This document shows positions 11,641-23,100 of a DNA stretch of 64,000 nucleotides, piece by piece. Both the position numbers and the translations under genes were made by a program. The DNA is from Dysidea avara (taxonomy: Eukaryota > Porifera > Demospongiae > Dictyoceratida > Dysideidae). The stretch spans positions 35,545,933 to 35,609,932 of the forward strand of contig NC_089279.1 in the NCBI RefSeq assembly GCF_963678975.1, read 5' to 3'. A model generated the notes under the pieces. It did no database searches, was not told the DNA's origin, and saw only the letters and a program-made list of their open reading frames with translations. The number at the start of each line of letters is the position of its first letter. Within the stretch, counting starts at the first letter, position 1.

Positions 11641-12764
11641 GGCAGACTACTGCTAAAGTTGAATACTCAGCGCATACTTACTAGACATGTACCCTAAAGT
11701 TAAATTCTCGGACACGTTTATTTTTTTACTTGTAATGTACAGGACTCAGACTATGGTACATGTAAACATGCAAGTGATTAGTTTAATAAGTAATTTTCTA
11801 AAAGTGCATTTGTCCAAGTCTGGTGATGGTGACCAATGAAATATCACAGGATCATATTGATCGAACACCACAAAACCCTACTAGCTCCATGGATTTGAGC
11901 TGGATATACTCAGGCTCTTCTGCAATCAATGTCGGTTCACTCGGTTGTAATAATCATCTCGACCCACAATGAAAAGAAAGATCTATTATTATTATTACTG
12001 TGTAAACCTCACACAGAGTATACAAAACAGATCATAATGGTACAAATGAGTGCTATAACAGATAGTGTGCTAATTTTTCTTAAATTCATCTAAGTTGTTG
12101 ATGATTTCTTATTTCTACTAAGGAACTACCGGTATAAATACGGGACCACCTTTTTGAAATAGTAAATAGATGATGGCCATCATTATCACCCAGACAAATC
12201 GTAGGGGCGCGCTCTATTTCAGAGGGGGTTTCTGGAACCCCCCTGTAGTGATGGTGATCATATAGAAGTAGATCGAGGGAGACACGTACATTTGATACTT
12301 CTTAAATAGTAAGTGTTTTTTCATACTGCTGCAGATGATCCCAGATAGCTAGTATAATAATATAAGACTTACCTCCGCGTTGTCGACCCTCCGATTTACG
12401 ACTGCCAGGGTACACTCGCAGACATTTTTCTCCGCGGTGACAGACAATTCTAATCGATAAGCGGCACCCTGAAACGCATCGACCATTAGGCATAGATAGT
12501 AGTCTCGCGCCCAGACCGCTTTTTTTTCTTTTGTGTGGGGCGGAGAAAAAAAGGGTCTAGTGGTGATGAATAACAAAGGCTTGTTAACGAAGCAACAATA
12601 GGAAGCCGGAAGTGTTTTGTTAGTCCATAGATTATATATTCCCTACTTATAATCTATGGTCTGGCGTGGCCGGACCCTCGGCGTAACAGGGGGTGTCATG
12701 TAGCTACTCGCTGTAGGGAGATCTGCGTCTACGATCAAAGTCTTGACCGACCGAAATTTCGCTT

Positions 12765-13320
12765 TGACCCAGGGGCGGAGAAATAGGGGGGCGGTGGGGG
12801 CAACTGACCCCCCCCCCCCCCCCCCCCTCACTTTTTCCAGTGCCCAATTGCCAAAGCAAAGCACTGAACTACTTTAGTCATTAGCCAACTTACTTTGCCT
12901 TTATTTACTGGGGTTTGTGCTAAAGGTTATGCAAGCACGGAACATTGCATGAATCAGTACTTGGAGTGCACGAGATCGATATACTCTAATAGAACAGTCA
13001 CCTAACTACTCTAATAGAACATTTAGCGGAATCATTATAAGTTTGCCCTGCTTCTGCTATATGCAATTAATTCAATATGTCTTCACTACAACCCTTATAT
13101 CTATATGTATATAATCAACAGCATGAGTCTATCTGAAATGCCTTCATTTACTGATGTACAGTGTCTCAATGATAGTCATTGCATAGCAGTATTGTATTCA
13201 AGTACACATGTTCCACTGAAAATGCTATCAGATTCAATCTCAAACATCCCAATCTCAAAATTTTCCTGTGGGGGCATGCCTCTAAACCCCTTAGTATTGG
13301 CGCACTTTGCATGCTAGAGT
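12765..13320. repeat. Dispersed repeat with C-homopolymer
   Basis: Begins with AGGGGCGGAGAAATAGG and a C run of about 18 (12810-12827), includes TACTCTAATAGAACAGTCAC twice in diverged form (near 12982 and 13006), and ends with the GGGGGCATGCC block near 13270. It belongs to the same repeat group as 11.3, 37, 38.6 and 56.4 kb. The homopolymer is a likely assembly or slippage hot spot. Confidence 0.45.
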
Positions 13321-13507
13321 GCAAAGCACAGTTACTAGAGTACAGTTAATAATTTTAAAACACTTTGTAACTTACAGCCAACCCACATGACTTCCCCCCC
13401 CCCCACTTTTGAGTACTGTTCTCTGTCCCTGCTTTGACCTGTGACTAAGAGCCCTTTTCAATCTTTGACCGGTGACCTAGTGACAATATTTCAGCACTTT
13501 TCGATTG

Positions 13508-14225
13508 TGGGTTGGAAATTTTCAAGGGGTAGGTAACGACCTGAAATTTCGTAGATCACCTCTGAAATTATTTCTGAAAGATGAAATATTGCCTGAAATT
13601 TGTGCAGTTTGAAAGATGAAATTTGACGATTGAAAAGATGTAACGAAAATTTACGGAATGTGAATCATTCGGTGTTTGGTCTTCTTTTGCTTTGTCCACT
13701 CTTTTTACAATTACTGACTGCACTACAGTTAAAATGGTTTGTCTTGGAAGTTGGCTAGGAGGCAATTGTTGCAAAGGTTATCAGTGACTTTATGGAAATA
13801 CAATGCCAAAATGATCCTCAGACACTATGCTCTTTGCTCAGAGGACACTATAGATTTTGTTTAGGTTTTTTAATGTAGTTAAGTTGAAAGTAGTTTAGTT
13901 TATTGTAATTAGTGTGGTATTTTGTAATTAGCTAGTCTTTGTATTTTTTTTGTGTTAGTTAACTTTGTATCCATTACGCTTCTTTGTCGGCTATAAAAAA
14001 AAAAAAGGGATTTTACGGAGTTTATAATTTACGGATTTACTAAATTTAAATTTTACAGCGATATTTGAACTGAAGTTTGTCTTCAAGTGAAAGATGAAAT
14101 ATGGGCAGTCGTACGTATTTCTGAAAGATGAAATATGGCCAGTCATATTTCTGAAAGATGAAATATGGGCAGTTTTGAAATTTCGTAGACGATTTTAGCT
14201 CGGTACCTACCCCTCAGAAATTTTT
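13508..14225. mobile_element. DNA element with degenerate inverted ends and internal GAAAGATGAAAT repeats
   Basis: The left end GAAATTTTCAAGGGGTAGGTA is mirrored by TACCTACCCCTCAGAAATTT at the right end. Inside, TTTCTGAAAGATGAAATATGG-type units occur about four times near the right end and twice near the left. There is no convincing transposase; the short minus-strand frame (13568-13774) lacks known motifs. Most likely a non-autonomous DNA transposon. Confidence 0.55.
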
Positions 14226-14789
14226 ATCCTTGACCGTTGACTTGGCACGAATTTGATGGCCTTGACCGTTGACTTGGAACTAATGTGATGATCTTGATCT
14301 TTGACTTAGACTTTGACTGCAGTCACAGATCTACCTACAGTGAGTGCCTGTATGTCACCCCCTTGCATAAGGCGACTTACACCGAGGGTCTGGCTAGTAT
14401 TTTGCCAGGGTTATTGTTCCGGAATTCCACTAGATTTCTCTCTCTAGTACACTAGCTGTATGAAAGGAAATGCCAATTTGGTGTCTAGTAGCTAGTATGC
14501 CCAGAGTATTCGACTTTAGGACATGGTGTGACCAGTAGTTTGCCTTGGGTCTTGTACTTTAGGGCACACAACCAGTAGTTGCCTCGGGTCTTGTATTTTA
14601 GGGATGCAACAAATAGTTTTTTTTTTTAAAGTTATTTAAACAGGGGGACAGCATCAGCTTTTTTTTCACAGGCAAACCTCAGGTTAGCATTAGGGTAAGG
14701 GTTCAGCTTTGGTTTCTTCTTCATATTCATTACTCTAATATATAGACATCACTTCAGTTGGATGTTTATAAGGTAGAAACTAAGGGAAG

Positions 14790-14930
14790 TGGGTAGCTGG
14801 CAACTAGTGGTTTCAACTTGGGCTCACGTACTGGGGGTTCTGGGTTTGATTCTCGAGCTAGAATTTTGTGTTTTTTTTCCATTTGAGTACCCTTTTTGTC
14901 TAAGCTTTATTTTTATTCATGTGACTGCCA
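14790..14930 (+). repeat. tRNA-derived SINE-like sequence
   Basis: A degenerate A-box region (TAGCTGGCAACTAGTGG) is followed by a good B-box-like GGGTTTGATTCTC, then a T-rich tail. The spacing fits the internal RNA polymerase III promoter of a tRNA-derived SINE. It cannot fold into a working tRNA as written. Confidence 0.45.
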
Positions 14931-15714
14931 GAGCAACACCCGATGGAGTGCAAAGGACCATTAGCTAAGTATACATACAGTATGTTCATGGGTTGGTGTT
15001 GCATGCAGGTGTAAGTTGCAATAACTGTGGAAGATTCTTACATGTAAATGCAGTGACTGTTCTACTAAATATTTGACTGACTGCTTTATTGAATATATAT
15101 TTTTTGGGAGGGGGGGATGCATGCTTCCTGTGCCTCCACCATAGACCGTCTAAGCCATATACTCTTGCATGCAAAATTGCAGATATTTGACTTAGTCCTT
15201 ATTGGCTGCTGTAAATTACAAAGCTCCAAAGTCACCTCAACTCTGCTGTGCAGTCTTATATTTGGCTGCATGTGGAGCTCATGCACATTGAATAGTCACC
15301 TATATCGAACACAAAGCTATTTTATGAACATTGATCGCTACTGTTCAATAGTAAATGGAGACATGCACCCATGATGACGACACCTTGCAAATATAGCTAT
15401 ATTGTTTTACGTTTCTTTGACAATAGAGCCTAGCTAGTATAGCTACTGCACCTGACCTGCGCAATACTCAATCCAAATCCAGGGTTTTGACTACCCTCTC
15501 TCTTAGAAAATTCATCAGTTCCGAGGATACAGCAATCTCATGGCAAAGGCACGTGTAAGGGAATATAATATAGCAATTTGTATGTGCCATTAAATCTTGT
15601 TAGCTAACTGGCAAAGTTTTGCTGACTGTTTGCTCTTCTAGACTTCTAGATGCATTTATGCTGTGACCAATGCTAATAACGTACATACCCTAGTGTGCAT
15701 TTCAGTTACACAGC

Positions 15715-15850
15715 ACAGTAGGGATATTTGTTTCTTATTGTTTACAGTAATTGGATATTACACACTACTTCGACCCAGTACTTTTTATTGGGATGCTACA
15801 TGTACATTCTCCCTACTCTAGTTTAAAATTCCTGTATATATTTTAACTAT
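15715..15850 (+). repeat. Half-head fragment of the HHE hairpin repeat
   Basis: CAGTAGGGATAT, TTCTTATTGTTTACAGTAAT, CACACTACTTCGACCCAGTAC and TTTTTATTGGGATGC match the right half of the palindromic heads at 17.7, 48.6 and 58.5 kb. Only one arm is recognisable, so this is a truncated or decayed copy. Confidence 0.5.
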
Positions 15851-16283
15851 GCAATCTACTACATACTGTACTTTTGTGTTTGTTAGAGAGCAGTAAACTC
15901 ACTGTATCATGGGTCAAATTTTTCCTTGGAACATTAGTCAAATTTTATCTTGGAACACTGATGACAGTAGATCTGATCAAGGTATTAATGTTATTAAGCC
16001 ATGTGTGCAGTCATTTGGCTGCAAGTGTGTTTTTGATTTTAGAAGAATATCTGTGCATATATGATGTAATTCAGAGAGGATTATCGTTCACCATGGACTT
16101 TTACTGCCAATTAGACCACTTGATTACCTACTGGGCCAGTCAAGAATGGTCGACCACTTTCCGCTAAATAGATATAATCTGCTTGAGCAGTCAGCTATAC
16201 TCTAATACAGCAAAAGTGCTTTTAAAAAGATGTACCTACACACTATGTTTGCCTGCATAGGAGGTGCATTTTACTGGCTTTAA

Positions 16284-16752
16284 TACAGGGATGGATCCAG
16301 GAGCTGGAAAAGGGAAGGGCACAAACAAGTTCAGATTTACACCATTAAAAATGGGAATCAACTATAGCTGCAATCTGTTGTAGTTGATGTACACATAGCA
16401 GCAAATAATCACCTCTCAGCAGTGTTTCACTGTGCCATTTAGGCCATTGCAGAAGGTTGTAAAGTCTTAAAAGGTGCTTAAAAAGCTTAAACACTTGTCA
16501 CACAATAATTATTTCTAGAGATGCTTAATATGCACGAAGGTGCTGAGTGACAGATTGAGTTTGATTTCAGGTTAAATGTGTAGTAAGGATAGGTAATATG
16601 TCTGCCTTTTAAGCTAAAAAGTATTCATTTCTTGATTTATTGACCTAACTGGCATTATCAAAGTGATAGCTATAGCTAGCTATTCTTCCTAAAAGAAAAG
16701 GACAGAGGAGGGGCATTTGCTCCAAATGCCCCATCCTGGATCCGCCATTGTA
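16284..16752. mobile_element. MITE with GGATCCAGGA-type inverted ends
   Basis: The left end TACAGGGATGGATCCAGGA matches the reverse complement of the right end TCCTGGATCCGCCATTGTA (two mismatches). The interior carries no coding sequence. Related ends (GGGACGGATCCAG / TATCCGCCCCTGC) bound another element at 19.2-19.55 kb. Ends of the GGCGGATCCAG type are common in animal non-autonomous DNA transposons. Confidence 0.65.
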
Positions 16753-16829
16753 ATATGCTGTGTACCTTACCACTACATGTACACATTGTCTTCAATAGCC
16801 TTTTAAAATGTCATACAGTATTATACAGT

Positions 16830-17855
16830 ATGATAGTACTGTACAGTAGGGATCCCTTGCCCCTGCATGCTTCTTAAAATTCCACCATCAAAAGATTCAA
16901 AACCATCCAGCATAGAAACATCTCATGTGACGAAAAGCACCTTTACGGAAGAGTCCTAGTGTTACTAATGCCAGGTACGATAGTAGGGACCACAAAGGTT
17001 TGGGCATGGCCCACCAAAAAAATTACCCAATAACCAACCTCAATTTTCCCTGACAATGATGAGGCAGTATTGGTTAGGTAAAACTAAGCCCAAACAAGGT
17101 ATGGCTCGAAACGCTTTCAACAAGTTACTACAGACTTTTAAATATTTATTAAAGGCTGATTGACTGATGCCTTCAGACAAGCATAACTCGATAACGGCTA
17201 AGGCTACATACAGGCTTGATTTTTTCACTGTTTGACATCGCTTCAGCCAGACACGTGCCTTTTGGCATACTGCAGTACGTACAATGCATTCTTCATGGAC
17301 TTACCAGTGTTCCCTTTTTGTCCCATTCCTCTTTGCTGACAGTGAAAGGTGTCGATTTGGCAATAGCATGTGATGGCTTCTCTTCGTAACGGAAATCATC
17401 CATATTTTTTATAGTGGCTACTTTCATTGCTGAGGTGCTTTTTGAACTGTTCTTGGTTCATAATGTTTTGTGACAGGTTGAACATAGCTGACAATGAACC
17501 ATAATGAATATCTCAATTTTCAGAAGATAATGCATGGGCTCACCAATCATAATAATTATTTTACAAAGTACACAAAAGAATTTGGAATTTTCAACTGGAG
17601 TAGGGACATAACTCATCCATAAAAAGTACTGAAACAAGTTGGAGTAGTCCATGATGTTAAATCACAGTAAAACAATAAGAAGTGTTATATCCCTACTGTA
17701 CTATAATGGAAATTTACAGTAGGGATATAACACTTCTTATTGTTTTACTGTGATTTAATATCATGCACTACTCCAGCTTGTTTCAGTACTTTTTATCGAT
17801 GTGCTATGGTCCCTACTCTAGTTGAAAATTCCAAATAATTTATTTTGTGTACTTG
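16830..17855 (-). repeat. HHE hairpin-headed repeat, copy 1
   Basis: The palindromic head spans about 17566-17852. One arm reads GGAGTAGTCCATGATGTTAA, then ATCACAGTAAAACAATAAGA and AGTGTTATATCCCTACTGTA; the other arm is its reverse complement with about two mismatches per 60 bases. The body runs leftwards and holds an exon-like stretch (minus strand, about 17395-17305) reading EEKPSHAIAKSTPFTVSKEE and then WDKKGTL, ended by a GTAAGT donor-like site. The far end near 16830-16860 has AGTAGGGATCCC followed by TACTGTA/TACAGTA blocks. Confidence 0.7.
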
Positions 17856-17894
17856 CTTTCATATATAAAGTAGAAATTAAACAAGGTGAACATC

Positions 17895-18140
17895 TGTGAC
17901 AGCAGTGGCTCAGTGTTATAGTTAAAGATTTGAGTGTTCAGTACGGAGGTTCCTGGTTCAAACTCTGGTAACTTTTTTTTGACAGTTTCATGCACCTTTT
18001 TTAATCCTATGGTGACTGTTGTATCTAAACTCTTTGATTTACAGTTGTTTGGCTTTTGCTTTTGTAACTCTGTTGTTGGTTTTTCTAACCATCAAGGCAC
18101 TGCTATGATGGCTAGCCAAATTTCAAGTCATTCCCATTAG
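17895..18140 (+). repeat. tRNA-derived SINE-like sequence
   Basis: An A-box-like AGTGGCTCAGTGTTATAG and a B-box-like GGTTCAAACTC lie about 50 bases apart, followed by a T-rich stretch and a unique-looking tail. It begins 40 bases from the end of HHE copy 1. The plus-strand frame 17934-18140 lies over it and is not a gene. Confidence 0.5.
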
Positions 18141-18159
18141 CAGTTTGCCTAGTAGTTGT

Positions 18160-19220
18160 GACGAAATTTTGATCTTTTTTATGCAAGTGAATGTTCATAG
18201 CACCATTGATACTTAGGCCACTTATTTTTAATTTTATGTTTCAGATCCCCCACCTTCATTGCTATGTCTCGCCATCTAAATTTGGCTATTATTATAACAT
18301 CATGCAAGTTTTGAATTCACCATTATTTCATCATTCAGTGCATAACGAAGTTATAAACTAACTATAGAGAGCCCGAATGTAGGTGGACACCTTGACAATA
18401 ATAAAAATTTATTGATTAGTATTCAGTTGTGCTACACTAGTGTAGCTACTTACCAATGTCACAATGGCTTTCTCGGATAGTAGCTGATGCCCTATTAGGG
18501 AGTTACGATCTTTTATTAATCACTATCCTGCTGATCTTAGAAGTGAAAGGGGGGTAATTACTTAATTAAAACCTCCTATAACTCTAATAAAACAGTCAGG
18601 TGCACCCTAAGATTGTAGTGAATAATGATAGAGCCACCTGCCTGCATTGGTTAGATCTGAAACACAAAAATATTAACAGTAAGTGGCCTTATCAGATTCC
18701 TTACAAACTTAGTACATGAATTCACCTTTTTATGCTTTTTATCTGTACCAATTCTGTAGGTAATTGAATTACATGTTTGAGTAACAATTTTTGCAAAGTG
18801 TGTGAAAAGGATAATCTAAAACAAAATAAATACGTGAAACTTTGACTGCCCTTATCTCACAAATGGCTGGAACAAATTTGCCTTGTGGCTACTCTACTTG
18901 GCAGATAGCTATAGTGTAAAAGGGGCCAGGAAGCTACTGTATGCAGTTATGAAAATTGCATTTTCTTTTTTGTCAACATACACACAGTGTGGCATGCTGG
19001 CTGGCTTTCTTGACTAGATGACACACTACTGTGTGTGTTGATCTGGACTTTTGGAACCCTGAATTCCAAAAATCCAGCGATTACCGGATGTTACAGTATT
19101 TTGAGCACTACAGAGCCTGCTCCCACACTTCTGTGGATTTGGACTGACATACTCGCATACTCTTCCCAAACTAATCCAAGGAACTGGACGTATTCTGTTA
19201 AATGTGTTATATAATATGTA
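18160..19220. other. No gene seen
   Basis: AT-rich, with one motif of the form AACTCTAATAAAACAGTCAG near 18583. I looked here for the missing N-terminal exon of the downstream NACHT-LRR gene and found no frame with Death- or CARD-like spacing. Confidence 0.4.
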
Positions 19221-19229
19221 CACATATGT

Positions 19230-19552
19230 AGGGACGGATCCAGACTTATGGAAAGGGGGGGTCAAAAATGAACTGAGGCACTACATTGTCTGGTTTGATA
19301 AGGTGAGACAAAAAAAAAAGGTCACAGCCAGCTGACAATAGCTGCCCACCTTACCAACCACACATTTATAGCTGATAAAGTACATATAAATCCTTAAATA
19401 GTTTCACTACACACTGTTCTAATACTGTGACTACTTTATTAGAGTGACTGCTCTATTAGAGTATCTTGATCTTGGTATACTAAAAGTTTTTGGAGGGGGG
19501 GGGGGGGGGGGGGGTCAAGAGCCCCCCCTGTATCCGCCCCTGCACATATGTA
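19230..19552. mobile_element. MITE with GGATCC-type ends and long G run
   Basis: Left end GTAGGGACGGATCCAG, right end CTGTATCCGCCCCTGCA (inverted, imperfect). Inside are GTGACTGCTCTATTAGAGTA (near 19445) and a G run of about 20 (19494-19514). It is related to the element at 16.28 kb by its ends and to the 37 and 56 kb repeats by the ATTAGAGTA motif. Confidence 0.5.
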
Positions 19553-20152
19553 CATAGATATGTAATAGTTACTGTACATGCATAATAGTTAGCTTTTATG
19601 TGGCGCAATTGATATTTTTGCTCGATTCTTACAAATACAATACACCCTGTATAACCCCATCCCCATCTTACTACTAGCCCCTATGCAGTATTTACAAATA
19701 TATTGAGTCACTTTCAAGTATAACTTTTGGCCACAGCTATTTGGCCCCTGTTTTCTCCTGTACTGTATATGCTGTAAACTCCCTCATCTATTTGATGTGT
19801 GAACATTCCAAATAAGCTGTAGGAAGGACAGGAAAGAAAGGTCTTAGAGAATAAGCTTTGAAACCCTTTGACCCCTATAAAATGCAGCAATCGTGAAAGG
19901 CAGATGCAGGAGGAGATAACACTGTAAAAAATAAATTGTGTACTGCACAACAATGTGTCGCAATATTATATACACCAATTGGCATATTGGTGTGTATACT
20001 GTGACATTTTGGTGTGCAGGACATAAATTTACTTTTTACAGTGAAGAGTATAATAATCAAGTTGCCTGGTCTTGCATACTATATGTACTATAGTAATGTG
20101 CTTGTTGTTAACTTTTGTCAAAATTTTCAATATCAATATTTATTTATTTAAG

Positions 20153-23100
20153 GTGATGAGGGAATTGATACCAGAACACAGTCAGCTAATGATGCAACAA
20201 GAAATACAGAAAACATGCTAAATAGCTTATACCCTGGAAACTTTGTCAATATGCTTTACTCCTGTTACAAGTACCATAGTAACTTACAAATAGAAGAAGA
20301 CGATTTGTATAGTTGGACACCGTGGAATGTAACAAGACATTTTGACAATAAGCTGTCTTCGCATGTAACCCTGTTTGAGTCAGGATATTCATTTCAGAAA
20401 TTTGAAGTAATAAATAAAGTTTCTGAATTGTTTCAGTTAGAAAATAAGTGGAGCCTACAGCCAAAAACAGTGTTGCTTGTTGGAAGTTCAGGTATAGGAA
20501 AAACAACTTTGTGTGCAGAAATAGCCAATCAATGGGGTAAGAAGGAGATATTGCATGATACAAAGTGTTTATTCCTAATAAATTTGGATGATTCTGCTAT
20601 ACAAAAAATATCCAGACTGGAAGATTTGGCATGTTATAGCTTTAAGAAATTTCATCCTGAGTTATCAAACCAACATGTGAGAGAGTTTTTGGAGAATGAT
20701 AATAGTGATATAACAATAATCATAGATGGTTTTAAAGAACCTGATCATGAAAATAACGCATTTCTTACGAGACTGATTCAACGTAGAATATTAAGACAGT
20801 GTAGACTGATTATCACAGTACACCCACTTGCATTGGAAAGAGTACAGAAAATCGTTGATATTAGCCTAAATGTAGAAATACTAGGGTTTACTGAAAATGG
20901 TATAAATGTATGTATACAGCAAGAACTACAAGAGCATGCTAATAAAATCACAGTATTACGTTCATACCTTGATGAAAATAAATATGTTAAGAATCTTTGT
21001 CACGTGCCTACTCTGTTGATGATTTTAATACAGTTTGTTAAGAAAAATAGTTTGTCAAACATTGGAATGGATCACTGGTTTGAACAAGCAATTTTTCGTT
21101 TCGTATGTGCCAGTTCATATCAAGAGGAATCAGATATAACTCACATTTTATATCTTTCAAAGTTAGCATTTGAATCCTTCAGAAACAGGGAATCATGTAA
21201 TTTTGGCTGTTTATGTGTGCAAGAATATTTAGCTGGACACTATATAGCCAATCTTACAAATCCATGTGAACAGTTTGATCTACTTAAAAAATTCCTATTT
21301 AAATCTGACCTTATAGGCACTTGGGCTCAATTGAACTTGGGCAGCATAGTTAATTTTGATTCACATTCTATTTTCTGTCACATCGAAGTAAAAGGTAGTA
21401 TGTCAAGCTTGCCAAGATTTCATTCTTTATATGGATTCCTTGACCAGTTTAGTCATGAAGATTTTCAAATTTGCAGTAAAATTATATTCCAAGCTATATA
21501 TTTTGTGCACAGTGAGGAAAAATACTATGAAAGGCATGAAATTATACTTAAAGATTGGTATTATAATGATAGGGAATATGATAAGAATCTATATAATTTG
21601 TTTTGTTGGAACAAGGTGTATCTTTCATTGCGTGATGCCTGTAATAGTGATTGTCGTGGAATTGAACTCATTTTATTTCACAAGTACATGCCAGATTTAT
21701 CATTTTACAAAGCAATAAGACAGCTACTACAAAAGCAACACATTGCAGTGATGTTACGAAATAGTAATGCACTGCTTGGATATAGGGCAAGCTCATGCCA
21801 ACTAACTGAAGGACTTGCATTGACCTATTTACTAAATGCTTTGATACTGAAGTTCTGTCACATTACTTGTGATATTATCTGTCACTTGAATGTTGAATAT
21901 TTAGAATCATTATTGATTTCTGATTGTAAATGGAGTGATGTTAATGTATCAATAACCAGTATATTGCAAATGCTAAAGAAAACCTGTACTTTAAAATATC
22001 TCAACCTAAGTTGCAACAATTTGCCAGGAGAAGTAGCAAAAGATTTAGCAGAGATAATTCATAGTAATACATCTATTACAGCACTCTATTTAGCTAATAA
22101 TAGATTACGTTCAATGGGAGGCATAGTTTTACAAGCATTGAAGGATGTTTCAACACTTAAAGTACTTGACTTAGATAACAACAACATGACTGGTGAAATT
22201 TCTGAAGAATTAGCTGGTGTTATCAAATGTAATCCTTACTTAGAAGAATTGCACTTGTCTGGTAATGATTTGCAGTCATCAGCAGCAGTGATTCTTCATG
22301 CTTTACAACAGCACTCAAAATTGAAATTGCTAAACTTGAATGAAAATAAGATACCTGATACAATTGGGGAAGAAATGGCACTTGTAATTAAATGTAATAT
22401 TTCTCTTCAAGATTTACGTTTAGGTTTTAATAATTTGAAGTCATCTGTAATTCCAATTTTACTAGCACTAAAGGAATTTAAATTGAGACTTAAAGTATTA
22501 AATTTAAATGGTATTGGCATGTCAGGGGAAGTAGCAGTACTTGTGGCAGATGTCATCTGTAATTTTTCTCCTGTAGATTTACAATTGTGTAGCAACAGTT
22601 TACATTCTTCAGCAACTGTAATCATGCAAGCATTACAGGAGGCTTACTTTTTAAGAATTCTTAATTTGAATAACAACAACATTTCAGAACAGGCAGCTCA
22701 GCATTTAGTAAATGTCATTGAACGTAACTATCGTTATTTGGAGGACTTGCGTTTAAGTTCTAATAATTTACAGTCATCTGCCTGTTTAATTTTAGAAGCT
22801 TTGAAGAGGAAACCTAAATCAAGAAAAGCTTTATTTTTGAAAATACTTAATTTAAATAACAATAACATGTCTGCAAAAGTTACAGAACTATTAAGTGATG
22901 TAATAAGAGAAAATTATTTACTAGAAGAATTACACCTATCTAATAATAATTTTCAGCAGTCTGCAGTTGTATTTTTGAAAGCTATGAAGTCACTTTCCAG
23001 GCTAAAAGTTCTAAATTTAAATGGAAATAAAATGTCAGGCAAAGTAGCACAAGATTTAGCACATGTCATTGAAAATAATCGTTATCATCTACAAGGCCTT

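Noticed and set aside
13105-13317. Plus-strand 70-codon frame
   Set aside because: Falls on the dispersed GGGGGCATGCC repeat and carries no motif.
17900-18000. A second tRNA gene candidate
   Set aside because: Same reasoning: box motifs only, with no cloverleaf, inside a SINE-like repeat.
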